Source: an uncultured Brevibacillus sp.
GTDB taxonomy: Bacteria > Bacillota > Bacilli > Brevibacillales > Brevibacillaceae
Direction: 5' to 3'
Length of the DNA stretch: 64,000 nucleotides
Assembly: GCF_947502445.1 (NCBI RefSeq)
Contig: NZ_CANMZW010000001.1
Span: forward strand, 372,001-436,000
Shown: positions 1 through 7,197 of the stretch, in pieces
Layout of the letters: each line of letters opens with the position of its first letter
Numbering within the stretch: the first letter of the stretch is position 1
The notes under the pieces: generated by a model
Databases searched by the model: none
What the model was told of the DNA's origin: nothing
What the model saw: only the letters and a program-made list of their open reading frames with translations
Translations under genes and position numbers: made by a program

Positions 1-40
1 GACAAAGTATTACATAAAATGGTATTTTTTCTACATCAAA

Positions 41-48
41 AAGGAGGG
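41..48 (+). promoter_or_regulatory. Strong ribosome binding site of the first secreted-protein gene
   Basis: AAGGAGGG lies 11 bases before the ATG at 60 and fixes that start, which begins a clean signal peptide. Confidence 0.7.
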
Positions 49-59
49 AAGAAACACAT

Positions 60-1361
60 ATGAGACGTGGCAAAATTTTGAAAATCTCTGCAGTTACTGT
101 CTTATTAATGACATTGGTAGTTGGGAACTTGGGTGTCGAAGCTAAAGAAGAAGTGATTACAACATCAAAGATTAAAGAAGGGGCATTTAAAATTGGAGTA
201 ATTGGCACTGAAGGAGACAGTGTTGTAGGAAAGGCAGTTGAACATTCTGTTGAGAAACAGAGTATGAGGGGACTTTCTGACGAAGAAGAATCATTACAAC
301 TACTAGATGAAGATATTAATGAAATTCCTGATGATATTGATGCGCTTTGGGTATCTGAAGAAAATATGAAAGCATCAAAGGTTAAAAGATTATACAAGCA
401 GGCAAAAAAAGAAAAGAAACCTTTTTATGTATTTGGGGAAAAGCTTGATGCAGAGGAAATCAACAGTATCTTTGAATCAGATTTAGAAATAACTCCTGAG
501 TATATTACAAATTCTGCATATTCCTTGGATATGTTTGGATACAAATTTGAAGATAACCAAGTTAAATTATCCTCAGTTATCTCGATAAACAGAGGCGATC
601 AAGAGTATGAGTTGAAAGACCTTGAGGATATTACAAAGAGATATGATATAAAAATTAATAAGAAGACTAAATCCAAAAAATCTATACTCAGTTTCCTTGG
701 TCCAAATATTGCAAACGCTGCAGGTATAGAAGTTAATTTGCCGGATTCATTTAGTAATATCTATACTTGGGAAACTGAGGTTAATAACTTTGTTGATATT
801 AATTCTACCCAACAGAGACTAGCAAAAACATATCATGTTTGGGAAGTTTATAAAGATGATACACCTAGTAACCCTGATACAAAAAGCTATGTTTACTTTC
901 GCGCTGACCAACCACTAAGTGAGTTTGAAGTGTTCATTTCAAGAGAATTTGTTGATCTACTTGATGCGGATAATACAAGCAATATAATAACGAAAGGTTG
1001 GCTTCCCGATAATTCAAGTTTCTCTGGAAGTGTAGATTTAAATCTTTCGTGGCCACCTGGAGCAAGTGTTTCCTGGGACACAAGTGGAGACATAGAAATT
1101 TTTGATGCATCAGGAAGTCTTTCTCGTGACTCTCACAAGTTCAAAGTAGAGGATAATGAATATTTTGATGATGTTCTAAGCGATTCAGATATTTGGGTCT
1201 CTTCACAGTCATACACTATTAGCCAGAATGCTAAAGGGCACAAAATTGGCCATGACTTTGAGGCTACAATTGATGGTCATACCGGTGGAGCAAAACCAAG
1301 TGAAGTTGATGACTATGATACCGATAATAATTTGTACTTTTATTGGGTTGTAAGAAGATAA
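60..1361 (+). CDS. Secreted protein of unknown function, beta-rich C-terminal half
   Basis: Not recognised. The 433-residue product starts with a Lys/Arg-rich signal peptide and hydrophobic core (about residues 5-25, likely cut after VEA). An acidic, Glu/Asp/Lys-rich middle follows (30-200). From about 240 there is a Ser/Asp/Trp-rich half that looks like beta strands (YVYFRAD near 280, SWPPGASVSW, and FYWVVRR at the very end). The second secreted protein (2261-3307) has the same layout and similar short motifs in the same order, so the two may be distant paralogues. The gene is AT-rich, has its own terminator and lies in a prophage, which suggests accessory cargo. A pore-forming or surface-binding role is possible but not shown. 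Confidence 0.75.
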   Translation: MRRGKILKISAVTVLLMTLVVGNLGVEAKEEVITTSKIKEGAFKIGVIGTEGDSVVGKAVEHSVEKQSMRGLSDEEESLQLLDEDINEIPDDIDALWVSEENMKASKVKRLYKQAKKEKKPFYVFGEKLDAEEINSIFESDLEITPEYITNSAYSLDMFGYKFEDNQVKLSSVISINRGDQEYELKDLEDITKRYDIKINKKTKSKKSILSFLGPNIANAAGIEVNLPDSFSNIYTWETEVNNFVDINSTQQRLAKTYHVWEVYKDDTPSNPDTKSYVYFRADQPLSEFEVFISREFVDLLDADNTSNIITKGWLPDNSSFSGSVDLNLSWPPGASVSWDTSGDIEIFDASGSLSRDSHKFKVEDNEYFDDVLSDSDIWVSSQSYTISQNAKGHKIGHDFEATIDGHTGGAKPSEVDDYDTDNNLYFYWVVRR

Positions 1362-1392
1362 AAAGCTTGATATGTTCCCAATCAACTTTTAA

Positions 1393-1422
1393 GGCACTCG
1401 GTATGATCTGAGTGTCTTTTTT
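1393..1422 (+). terminator. Rho-independent terminator after the first secreted-protein gene
   Basis: A 7-bp stem, GGCACTC with GAGTGTC (one G-T pair), and a 10-base loop are followed directly by six T's. Confidence 0.75.
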
Positions 1423-1437
1423 ATGCCTAAAACTGTC

Positions 1438-1478
1438 GACAAAATCCCGACAAAATGCTGGACAAAACCCGGACAAAA
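1438..1478 (+). repeat. Four phased GACAAAA repeats
   Basis: GACAAAA occurs at 1438, 1449, 1461 and 1472, spaced 11, 12 and 11 bp, about one helical turn. This could be an iteron-like protein-binding array or the remains of a repetitive coding segment. No protein was recognised in any frame. Confidence 0.5.
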
Positions 1479-1941
1479 TCAGGGATATTTTGCTGGACGT
1501 TTTTACCAACGGAGATCGGTAATCTTGAGTCAAGGGCAAGCAACACAAACCCTTGGGAGATACCGTCTATCCCTTATCAATGGCGTACCTGAGCGATTCT
1601 ATGGATGATGACGAATGTTACCTTACGAGAGGGGGACATTTAGAGTCTGAACGCGCTAGTCTTGCGATGATCGTAGCAGGGAACATGCAATTGTTTTTTC
1701 GTTGTATGCATTGCTGCGGTTTTCAAGTTTGGGAACCCCTCTCGGAGCTTTAGAAAATCGCCATTACTCTGTTGGGATATACCGGACAGGGGATACATGC
1801 GAGACTTACGGCTCCGGTCACTCGCCCCTTGTCCAGTACCTCTCAAAAAAAAATAGTGTCAGTAATTGTGGGACGTGCTCCTTTTCCCAGGTACACTGGG
1901 CGTTTTTTAATTTAGGGAATGCACATTTGTTTGAATCAGGG
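1479..1941. other. Stretch without a recognisable gene
   Basis: Several short open frames overlap here in different frames, none with a credible start and ribosome site or a familiar sequence. It looks like decayed prophage DNA. It holds one terminator (1886-1908). Confidence 0.5.
1886..1908 (+). terminator. Short hairpin with T run
   Basis: CCCAG (1886-1890) pairs with CTGGG (1896-1900) across a 5-base loop and is followed by CGTTTTTT. It would end a plus-strand transcript entering from the decayed stretch. Confidence 0.6.
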
Positions 1942-2106
1942 TTATGTGTCTTTTGTATCGGTAAGTAAGCTTGTTAATAGAATTGCTGCAATCAATGATA
2001 GGAGCCATTCTATTGTACTGTTTTCATTATCTAGACTAATACTTGTTACAACAAAATGAATGATAATAGTGAGAAGTAATGCTAATAGTACTTTTAATAT
2101 TTTCAT
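1942..2106 (-). CDS. 54-residue membrane protein
   Basis: A small minus-strand gene with a strong ribosome site (AGGGGGGA, 7 bases before the ATG at 2106). The product starts MKILKVLLALLLTII and has two hydrophobic segments (about residues 4-21 and 34-48) separated by a short acidic linker (LDNENST). It ends in a charged tail (TDTKDT). It resembles a two-span holin-like, toxin or leader peptide only in general shape. It sits alone, divergent from the second secreted-protein gene. Unrecognised family. The ribosome site and hydrophobic pattern support it as real. Confidence 0.6.
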   Translation of the reverse strand: MKILKVLLALLLTIIIHFVVTSISLDNENSTIEWLLSLIAAILLTSLLTDTKDT

Positions 2107-2260
2107 AATAAAATCCCCCCTATTAATAAGTTTATATTAGCATAAAAAACCACAATTGATAAAATCATTACTTTATTGTTAAAAAAAGGTTGTTAATTTA
2201 ATGTTTATATTCTATTATGTAAATTGTTAAATATAACCAAGGAAGGTGGATTTAGTAATC

Positions 2261-3307
2261 ATGAAAAAAGCTGTATTATGCTTATCTTCCCTAGTTTTAA
2301 TTCTAACGTTAGCCGTCACCCCTTCATCTGCGGAGAAGAGATTACCGCAGCGTACACTGTTAGAAAGTACTAAGGAATTTAAGAGTTTAATGGACGGTAA
2401 TGGAGAGATCGCTTTCATCAACCAAAATGACGTTGACCTAGCGGAGTTAAGAAAAGAAGTTCCATTCGGAGGGCTAGTTGTAGAGGAAGCTGAGAATCCT
2501 AAATTTAGTAAAACAAGTAAAGCTGAGAAGTTTAAATATTTCGGGTCTTTTAAAGATAGTGACGATGAGGTTGTACCAGTCTATCTGACTTCTGACAGTG
2601 AATTATCTGAGGAACAGTTCAGAGAAATCGGAAAAGAGATATTGGATGAATATAAAGATAAAGATAAAGGCGAAGAAAATATTCAGATGAATGATAGTAA
2701 CAATTCTATGAAAGCGCCTGCCCTACAATACTACCCAACAAGTAGGGCACTAAAAATTAATGTATCAGATGGTGGTAAAGTTTTTTGGAATACGGAATAT
2801 CGAGTATATATAGGTGGAACAACTACTAAAATTAATTATTTTTATTTAAGAGCAGATCATCAGAGTAAAACTTCTAAAGATATTACTGGCTTTAAATCTC
2901 AATGGTGGCCAAAATGGAGTGCTTACACAGATTTACTGGATCCAATGCCCGTTTCTAAAAGCAGAACCAATCAAGTATCAATCTCAATTCCGGCCGCTAT
3001 CACTTGGATAACAGATATTAATAGCGATGTTAGAATCGAAAGCACGTTTGATCAAGTTGATGATCATGCAGTTTGGTATGTAACAAATCCAATGCTAGTT
3101 GGTCCATATAAGCAAACAATGCCAAATTTCAGTTTTTCTCAAGGTACTCATATTGAGGCAGACAGAAGTAAAGATGGTTTTAGAATGAATGTGAATTATG
3201 ACATTTGGAAAAGTGACTCGCATAATATTAATTCTTCTCCATGGTTGTGGTGGGAAGATACGATCTATTTTGTTTTAAGTGACGATGATTTAGATTTTAA
3301 TGACTAA
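2261..3307 (+). CDS. Secreted protein of unknown function, related in layout to the first
   Basis: Not recognised. Starting at the ATG at 2261 gives a clean signal peptide (MKKAVLCLSSLVLILTLAV, likely cut after SSA); a GTG at 2246 is nearer the AAGGAAGG site but adds five residues. After a charged region (30-150) comes an aromatic-rich, probably beta-sandwich half with YFYLRADHQS near 195, QWWPKW near 220 and PWLWWEDTIYFVLSDDD at the end. Short motifs match the first secreted protein in the same order (YxYFRAD, a Ser/Ile/Trp strand pair, a terminal FYWV/IYFV strand). It is followed directly by a terminator and a phage gene, so it is probably prophage cargo. Confidence 0.75.
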   Translation: MKKAVLCLSSLVLILTLAVTPSSAEKRLPQRTLLESTKEFKSLMDGNGEIAFINQNDVDLAELRKEVPFGGLVVEEAENPKFSKTSKAEKFKYFGSFKDSDDEVVPVYLTSDSELSEEQFREIGKEILDEYKDKDKGEENIQMNDSNNSMKAPALQYYPTSRALKINVSDGGKVFWNTEYRVYIGGTTTKINYFYLRADHQSKTSKDITGFKSQWWPKWSAYTDLLDPMPVSKSRTNQVSISIPAAITWITDINSDVRIESTFDQVDDHAVWYVTNPMLVGPYKQTMPNFSFSQGTHIEADRSKDGFRMNVNYDIWKSDSHNINSSPWLWWEDTIYFVLSDDDLDFND

Positions 3308-3313
3308 GAAAAG

Positions 3314-3339
3314 GAGCGCTTAAGGCGCTCTTTCTTTTC
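3314..3339 (+). terminator. Rho-independent terminator after the second secreted-protein gene
   Basis: GAGCGC and GCGCTC form a 6-bp stem with a 5-base loop, followed by TTTCTTTT. Confidence 0.75.
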
Positions 3340-3368
3340 CAAAATAAACTCATTAGGTGGTGGTGATC

Positions 3369-3376
3369 ATGTAGTG
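3369..3376 (+). promoter_or_regulatory. ATG-TAG start-stop overlapping a GTG start
   Basis: After a Gly-Gly-rich Shine-Dalgarno run (AGGTGGTGGTGA), an ATG is followed at once by TAG. The last G of that stop begins the GTG start of the next gene. The same arrangement precedes the small terminase gene at 6547. Confidence 0.4.
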
Positions 3377-3868
3377 CGCCAGTATGTTGACTCAGGCACC
3401 GGAGAAATATTCTACACCGAAGAAGTGCTGAGACGGTCGGACGAGATTGTAAAAGTATTTCGTCCCCTTGGACGCAGCTCAAAATTCGTAAAGATCAAAG
3501 CCAGCCAGAAGGCAAAGCGACGGCTACGAAAGCTGTCACTCGCTGAGGCTGGCTTTTTGTTGAAAATTGCACCTTATGCAACAGAGGGAACAAACCTCCT
3601 GCAGGGCGATAACGAGCGCGGTCAAAAGGGAACGCCGCTCACAGTCAAAGACCTTGCCCGCATCGCTGACTGCTCCTATCCAACAGCGCGGAAGATCGTG
3701 AAGACATTTACCGAGCTGCACGTCCTACGCCGCACCGATCTGGAAGGGCGGTCAGCATTGGCAATCAATCCTCTATATTCCCTTAACGGGAAGGCAGCAG
3801 AGGCGTGGCTCCTGCAGTTGTTCAAACAGGAAATCACGGAGGCTGGAGAAGACCCGAATTTGGATTAG
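3374..3868 (+). CDS. Phage winged-helix DNA-binding protein
   Basis: The 164-residue basic protein contains a helix-turn-helix at about residues 95-130 (LTVKDLARIADCSYPTARKIV) followed by a wing-like segment (LRRTDLEGRSALAINPLY). The N-terminal third is Lys/Arg-rich. Its place before a phage methyltransferase and terminase suggests a prophage regulator or late-gene activator; a replication accessory role is also possible. The start is the GTG at 3374; a nearby ATG runs straight into a stop. Confidence 0.7.
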   Translation: MRQYVDSGTGEIFYTEEVLRRSDEIVKVFRPLGRSSKFVKIKASQKAKRRLRKLSLAEAGFLLKIAPYATEGTNLLQGDNERGQKGTPLTVKDLARIADCSYPTARKIVKTFTELHVLRRTDLEGRSALAINPLYSLNGKAAEAWLLQLFKQEITEAGEDPNLD

Positions 3869-3928
3869 GGGGTCGCCAGAAGGGAACAGCCAGCAGAGCC
3901 TTGGCGCTCTAAGCATCAACCGCATTTT

Positions 3929-4065
3929 TTGCGGTGAAAGGAAACATATACTTTTCCGCTGGAATAGTAGTCGTTTGGTTTCACCACCAAAATACAGCAC
4001 CAGCCCAACAGTAACAAGGCATTCAGCCGTTTTGGGGCTGGCAATATTTTTTATTCTTACTTTAT
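3929..4065 (+). terminator. Hairpins between the winged-helix gene and the methyltransferase
   Basis: ACCGCA and TGCGGT pair across a run of T's at 3929-3944. Further on, CCAGCCC pairs with GGGGCTGG and is followed by CAATATTTTTTATTC. The second is the better terminator; the first may be an independent small hairpin. Confidence 0.45.
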
Positions 4066-4087
4066 TGCCACGAAGGAGCTGAACAGC

Positions 4088-5383
4088 TTGGACATACGGA
4101 AATTACATATCTCGAAGATCAACCCTGCTCCTTATAATCCGAGGGTAGATTTGCAGCCCGGTGATCCAGAATATGAGAAGCTGAAACGATCGATTCAGGA
4201 GTTTGGATACGTGCAACTGCTCATCTGGAATGAACGATCAGGAAACCTCGTCGGAGGACATCAAGGATTCAAGGTACTCGTTAACGAGCTAGGGCGGACT
4301 GAGGTAGTTGTCTCTGTTGTAGACCTTGATGACACCCAAGAGAAGGCGCTCAACATAGCACTGAACAAGATCAGTGGAGCGTGGGATGAGAAACAGCTTG
4401 CTCAGGTCCTGGCTGATCTACAAGAAAGCGAATTGGATCTCAGTCTTTCCGGTTTTGACAATGAAGAAGTCGAGGAGTTACTCAGTGAATACATAGGCAT
4501 CGAAGTGGACGATCCTGTTGTCGAGGATGATTTCGATATCCAGAAGGCGCTAAATGAGATTAAGGAGCCCGGGACGAAGCAAGGGGATATCTGGCAACTG
4601 GGGCGGCATCTTCTCATGTGTGGAGATTCTACAGACCTGGACGATGTGCAGACACTCATGGATGGATCAAAGGCTGATTTGGTGGTAACGGACCCTCCAT
4701 ACAATGTCGCTTTTCAGAGCGATTCAGCCGAGCTCGCAGCAGATGGGCGGGAAAGCATCATGAATGATGATATGCCCATGGAGCAATTCGAGGTGTTTCT
4801 GGAGGATGTTTTCCGAAGCTATGCAGCGGTCATGGAAAAGCAGGCTGCTATTTATGTTTTCCATCCTTCTGGTTATCAGCGTGAATTCGAGAATCAAATG
4901 AACGCATCTGGTATCGTCGTCAGAAGACAGTGCATCTGGGTGAAAAATGCGTCTACATTTGGATTCGCTCAGTACAAATTCAAGCATGAACCGGTGTTCT
5001 ATGCTCATTTGAAAGGACAAGCTCCTGCATGGTACGGAGATCGCAAGCAGACGACAGTTTGGCGGTCGGGTTTACAGGTAGAAGCGAATGAACCTGAGAC
5101 GGTATGGGAAGTGTCACGAGGCGACGTCAATAAATACGTTCATCCCACACAAAAGCCTCTCGAGCTCCTGGCTATCCCGATCGGAAACAGCAGTAAGAAG
5201 CATGATACGGTTGCGGACTTCTTTGGCGGCAGCGGATCAACACTCATGACATGCGAACAGATGGGACGCACTTGCAGAACAATGGAGTTAGATCCAAAAT
5301 TCTGCGACGTCATTAAGCGAAGATATTACGAGGCAACCGGCATAGAACCAGTTCTAATACGCAGGCTGCAGGAAGCAGCTTAA
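4088..5383 (+). CDS. ParB-like domain fused to a DNA methyltransferase
   Basis: Residues 1 to about 130 match the ParB/sulfiredoxin-like domain of phage adenine/cytosine-N methyltransferases (NPAPYNPR, then GNLVGGHQ and EKALNIALNKISG). Residues 165-425 are a beta-class DNA methyltransferase: catalytic DPPYNV near 202, before the S-adenosylmethionine motif DFFGGSGST near 377. It probably methylates N6-adenine or N4-cytosine in phage or host DNA; no partner nuclease is nearby, so it is likely an orphan enzyme protecting phage DNA. The start is TTG at 4088 with AAGGAG seven bases ahead. Length and motif order are normal, so it looks intact. Confidence 0.88.
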   Translation: MDIRKLHISKINPAPYNPRVDLQPGDPEYEKLKRSIQEFGYVQLLIWNERSGNLVGGHQGFKVLVNELGRTEVVVSVVDLDDTQEKALNIALNKISGAWDEKQLAQVLADLQESELDLSLSGFDNEEVEELLSEYIGIEVDDPVVEDDFDIQKALNEIKEPGTKQGDIWQLGRHLLMCGDSTDLDDVQTLMDGSKADLVVTDPPYNVAFQSDSAELAADGRESIMNDDMPMEQFEVFLEDVFRSYAAVMEKQAAIYVFHPSGYQREFENQMNASGIVVRRQCIWVKNASTFGFAQYKFKHEPVFYAHLKGQAPAWYGDRKQTTVWRSGLQVEANEPETVWEVSRGDVNKYVHPTQKPLELLAIPIGNSSKKHDTVADFFGGSGSTLMTCEQMGRTCRTMELDPKFCDVIKRRYYEATGIEPVLIRRLQEAA

Positions 5384-5437
5384 AACAGCAAAAGGGAGAC
5401 GCGCGAACGCTCCCCTAGCAACCAGGTCACCCCGGCT

Positions 5438-5490
5438 GAGATAGCGAAACGCTGCGGCCGCAGTTTTTACCAAGTAGCTATCTCGTTTTC
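5438..5490 (+). terminator. Nested hairpin after the methyltransferase
   Basis: GAGATAGC (5438-5445) pairs with GCTATCTC (5477-5484). Inside lies the 12-base palindrome CTGCGGCCGCAG followed by five T's. This compact structure probably ends or attenuates the methyltransferase transcript. Confidence 0.55.
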
Positions 5491-5519
5491 CATTTTACAG
5501 GAAAGCCGAGGGTGCCTCA

Positions 5520-5750
5520 ATGAAAAATACAAACAAACGTTCTATTTGTGATTCCGAAACTCTACTTCTTCAGCACGAAATTGAAATAATGGAAGGCATT
5601 ATGGAATCAAAGGATCAGTACAGGAGAGTAGTGAAAGCAGCCATAGCAAAATGGGTGAAGGACTTTCAGTCGGGACACATCGAGATCAAGACGGTAGATG
5701 ACCTGAAGAAGCTAATTGAGTTGGATATTGAGTTGCAGAAGGATTTTTGA
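5520..5750 (+). CDS. Small phage protein next to the terminase genes
   Basis: A 76-residue, helical, charged protein (starts MKNTNKRSICDSETLL) with no recognised domain. Small proteins with a C-terminal pattern like KTVDDLKKLIELD are often found near terminase genes of Bacillales phages. Function unknown. Confidence 0.6.
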   Translation: MKNTNKRSICDSETLLLQHEIEIMEGIMESKDQYRRVVKAAIAKWVKDFQSGHIEIKTVDDLKKLIELDIELQKDF

Positions 5751-5794
5751 GTAAAAAGAGAATTATATTATGTAATAGATTAGGAGGGGAAGGT

Positions 5795-6487
5795 ATGGTT
5801 GACAATCGTAATGAACAGATTATCACTAGCATAAAAATATTTTTAGGTATCGAAGTAGGAAGTAAGGTCGATGAAATTACAGGTAAAGCAGTAGATGTAG
5901 TAGATTCACTTACCCCTTTTATCGATCCAATTGCTCCCTTAATTGGGCCATTGTTCAATTACTTTAAATTTAGAAGAGTAAATAATAGATTAATAGATCA
6001 TGCAGATCAATTAACTGCTATAAGAGATCAATTAACTCAACTAGACATTGAGTTTAGAAGCTTTATATCAACAATATTTCCGATTGTAATAGAAAGACTC
6101 TATGAAGAAAATGAGGAAGATAAAGTAAAACTGATAATAAATGGATTTGAGCATATCGTTGATAACAGCTTGAATGATGAACATTTAATTCTTACGTATT
6201 ACGATATATTAAAAGAGTTAAGACTTGCCGAAATAAAAAGGTTGATGGAACACACCATTGAATTTGACAAGTGGTCACAGCCAGCCTACGAGGGTCCTGT
6301 TTCTCTAGTTTTCTCAGACCAAACTCTAGATGAGATGGCATTGAGGCAATATATAGATAACAAGCTAGAGAAAAATGGATTAATTCATCCTTTAATCGAA
6401 TCAAGTGCACCGAGCCCCAAATGTAGAATAAACCGTTTTGGCAAAAATTTTCTTACCTTTTTTGCAACTGAAAAATATCTATCATAG
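5795..6487 (+). CDS. Unknown helical protein, possible prophage accessory gene
   Basis: Not recognised. The start at 5795 follows GGAGGGG; an upstream in-frame start would overlap the previous gene. The 230-residue product has a hydrophobic Pro/Ile segment (SLTPFIDPIAPLIGPLF, about 44-60) followed by a long alpha-helical, coiled-coil-like region (65-175). The gene is markedly more AT-rich than the flanking phage genes, has its own ribosome site and terminator, and sits between the methyltransferase and terminase modules. That is the usual position of a late-acquired accessory ('moron') gene. Host modification or phage exclusion is possible, with no direct evidence. Confidence 0.65.
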   Translation: MVDNRNEQIITSIKIFLGIEVGSKVDEITGKAVDVVDSLTPFIDPIAPLIGPLFNYFKFRRVNNRLIDHADQLTAIRDQLTQLDIEFRSFISTIFPIVIERLYEENEEDKVKLIINGFEHIVDNSLNDEHLILTYYDILKELRLAEIKRLMEHTIEFDKWSQPAYEGPVSLVFSDQTLDEMALRQYIDNKLEKNGLIHPLIESSAPSPKCRINRFGKNFLTFFATEKYLS

Positions 6488-6514
6488 GCACCCGTTGGGT
6501 GCTTCTTATTTTTA
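6488..6514 (+). terminator. Terminator after the accessory gene
   Basis: GCACCC and GGGTGC form a perfect 6-bp stem around GTT, followed by TTCTTATTTTT. Confidence 0.7.
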
Positions 6515-6546
6515 AAACAACCCCATGAATTGGTGAGGTGGTGGAC

Positions 6547-6555
6547 ATGTAGATG
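6547..6555 (+). promoter_or_regulatory. ATG-TAG-ATG start-stop-start
   Basis: Behind a GAGGTGGTGGA ribosome site, an ATG is followed at once by TAG and then the ATG of the small terminase gene. It matches the element at 3369-3376. Confidence 0.4.
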
Positions 6556-7197
6556 GCGAGAAACCCAGAGAAACAACGGTGCAAGGCTCGCAGCAAGCAG
6601 CGCGGCGAACAGTGTAAGAACTGGGCAAAGCCTGGCTGGGATGTGTGCCGCTTTCATGGTGCAGGCGGCGGTGCTCCCCCGCGCAATTCCAATGCTGTGA
6701 AGACAGGAGAGCATCAGTCTATTTGGATGGATGCTCTTTCTCCTGAGCAGCAGGACGTAATTGCAAGGGTCAGTGTTGAGCCGATGGAGCAGATAAACCA
6801 GTCCATAACTCTTTACGCTTGGCGTGAGAGGGAAATCATGCTCAAAATTTCCGCGCTTGAAAGTGGGCTTACTGAGAAACAGCGCAGAGTGCTTCAGAAG
6901 CGACAGGCTGTAAAAGGGGCGGTGCCTGTTCCTGATAAGGATGGACAACAAAAGACGATCACCGTATCACGTGAGGAACTGGTCATAGCAGAGTTGGAGG
7001 AAACAGAGTATAGGGCAATCGACGACATCCTTCATCTGCAAGAAGCTCTGACACGGGTCACAGACAGGAAGCTCCGCGCTGTTGAAATGAAGCACAAGCT
7101 GATTATTGATGATGACGATGAGGACGAAGGAGACGGCCTTGAATCGCTCGCTAAGGCGATTGAGGAAAGCCGGAACCTGTTGGAAGGTGAAGAGTAA
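6553..7197 (+). CDS. terS: Phage terminase small subunit
   Basis: A 214-residue protein overlapping the terminase large subunit by one base (TAATG). The N-terminus has a Cys/His cluster (CKARSKQRGEQC, later CRFHG) followed by GAGGGAPPRNSNAVKTGEH, a zinc-ribbon-like HGG segment seen in small terminase proteins of Gram-positive phages. The rest is helical with an acidic DDDDEDEGDG stretch near 186-195. It would bind pac/cos DNA and guide the large subunit. It looks intact. Confidence 0.75.
   Translation: MARNPEKQRCKARSKQRGEQCKNWAKPGWDVCRFHGAGGGAPPRNSNAVKTGEHQSIWMDALSPEQQDVIARVSVEPMEQINQSITLYAWREREIMLKISALESGLTEKQRRVLQKRQAVKGAVPVPDKDGQQKTITVSREELVIAELEETEYRAIDDILHLQEALTRVTDRKLRAVEMKHKLIIDDDDEDEGDGLESLAKAIEESRNLLEGEE

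Noticed and set aside
1438..1478. CRISPR-like repeat
   Set aside because: Units are only 7 bases with 4-5 base spacers; there is no CRISPR repeat-spacer pattern and no cas gene in the window.
1702..1968. 88-codon plus frame
   Set aside because: No ribosome site or known motif, and it contains a terminator hairpin at 1886-1908.
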